DNA from: Candidatus Bathyarchaeota archaeon BA1
Lineage (GTDB): Archaea; Thermoproteota; Bathyarchaeia; Bathyarchaeales; Bathyarchaeaceae
Direction of reading: 5' to 3'
Assembly: GCA_001399805.1 (NCBI GenBank)
Contig: LIHJ01000085.1
Location: 1-34,298 of the forward strand
Length of the DNA stretch: 34,298 nt
Numbering within the stretch: the stretch's first letter is position 1; each line of letters starts with the position of its first letter. The position numbers and the translations under genes are program-made. The notes under the pieces were generated by a model that saw only the letters and a list, made by a program, of their open reading frames with translations, was not told the DNA's origin and ran no database searches. Shown piece after piece: positions 33,876 to 34,298 of this stretch.

Positions 33876-34277
33876 TTAGGATACTTCATGTCTTACTTCT
33901 TTAAGCAGCTGACCTACAACAGTTCTGATAGAGTCGAAGGCTGCTAGAACGTCTTCTGGCCCAAGCTCCACCTCGTAAAAATTGGTGTGCAGGTAGCTTG
34001 CGGTTCTGAAGACCTCGTAGACCCTTGTATCGCCCAGCTCCTTGGCCAGCTCCCGTGTAAAGTTCCAGGGCTCTCTATGGATTCTGAGCTCTATCCCTTT
34101 GCTTGCGGCGACAGCCTTAACCGCTTCTGCTACGCTACCCCAAAGGAACTCGCTTGCTTTATCATAGTCGCCTTGATTAAGAGATATCAACCCATTTTCA
34201 AGATAGCGAAGGCTTTGGTCCATGTATTTTTTAGCGTTGGTTGACGCAGGCTGCCGCCTTATTACATGATGTCGCAA
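33876..34277 (-). CDS. PaREP1-family protein
   Basis: 133-residue protein of the PaREP1 type, a helical family expanded in many archaea, related in style to HEPN-type proteins but of unknown role. The family core is visible: YLENGLISLNQGDYDKASEF, LWGSVAEAVKAVAASKGIEL, then ELGDTRVYEVFRTASYLHTN and FYE. It starts at TTG 34277 behind AGGTG; a later start at Met 34223 is possible. It is next to the window edge on the far side of tRNA-Val. Confidence 0.78.
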   Translation of the reverse strand: MRHHVIRRQPASTNAKKYMDQSLRYLENGLISLNQGDYDKASEFLWGSVAEAVKAVAASKGIELRIHREPWNFTRELAKELGDTRVYEVFRTASYLHTNFYEVELGPEDVLAAFDSIRTVVGQLLKEVRHEVS

Positions 34278-34298
34278 AGCACCTGGAGAAAAGGAACC

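Overview
The window is archaeal. It carries an archaeal 16S rRNA, an archaeal SRP (7S) RNA, and archaeal-type PolB, DnaG, Pelota, PheS/PheT, TyrRS, TrpRS, type II methionine aminopeptidase, an Mth938-like protein, UPF0292, DUF1512 and PaREP1 proteins. Archaeal box A (TATA) promoters precede several genes. The 5S rRNA lies about 30 kb from the 16S. Spliced RNAs are abundant, and the mix fits a TACK-type archaeon (for example a bathyarchaeal lineage). That placement is an inference; the 16S should be searched to settle it.

Layout. 1-1518: 16S rRNA (minus), with leader and promoter to about 1757. 1.86-6.0 kb: small proteins (a two-helix membrane protein, an Mth938-like protein, three short Cys-rich/zinc proteins) and two broken EamA transporters. 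6.02-7.21 kb: SRP RNA gene split by an 847-nt intron encoding a LAGLIDADG protein. 7.2-12.4 kb: tRNA thiolase, site-2 protease, CutA, nucleotidyltransferase, HAD hydrolase, Pelota. 12.5-18.4 kb: family B DNA polymerase with two inteins. 18.3-24.8 kb (minus): dnaG, a Toprim protein, tyrS (split by a predicted 30-nt mRNA intron), pheT, pheS. 25-31.6 kb: trpS, flavin reductase, a decayed and an intact VapBC pair, a frameshifted metallo-hydrolase, map, a membrane zinc ribbon, DUF1512. 31.7-34.3 kb: 5S rRNA with a 37-nt insertion, a tRNA gene with at least two extra introns, a possible small element flanked by tRNA-end repeats, a tRNA-Val split by an ORF-bearing intron, and a PaREP1 protein.

The unifying theme is RNA splicing at bulge-helix-bulge (BHB) motifs, the substrate of the archaeal splicing endonuclease. 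I can draw near-canonical BHB motifs, with four-base-pair central helices and three-base bulges, in the SRP RNA, tRNA-Val, the other tRNA (variable region) and, most strikingly, the tyrS mRNA. In tyrS, excising exactly 30 nt removes an in-frame TAG and restores the HIGH-region motif. The SRP intron, the tRNA-Val intron and both PolB inteins carry LAGLIDADG sequence, so homing elements and BHB introns are packed densely here. The splicing predictions come from base pairing and conserved product sequence only; RNA data would decide them.
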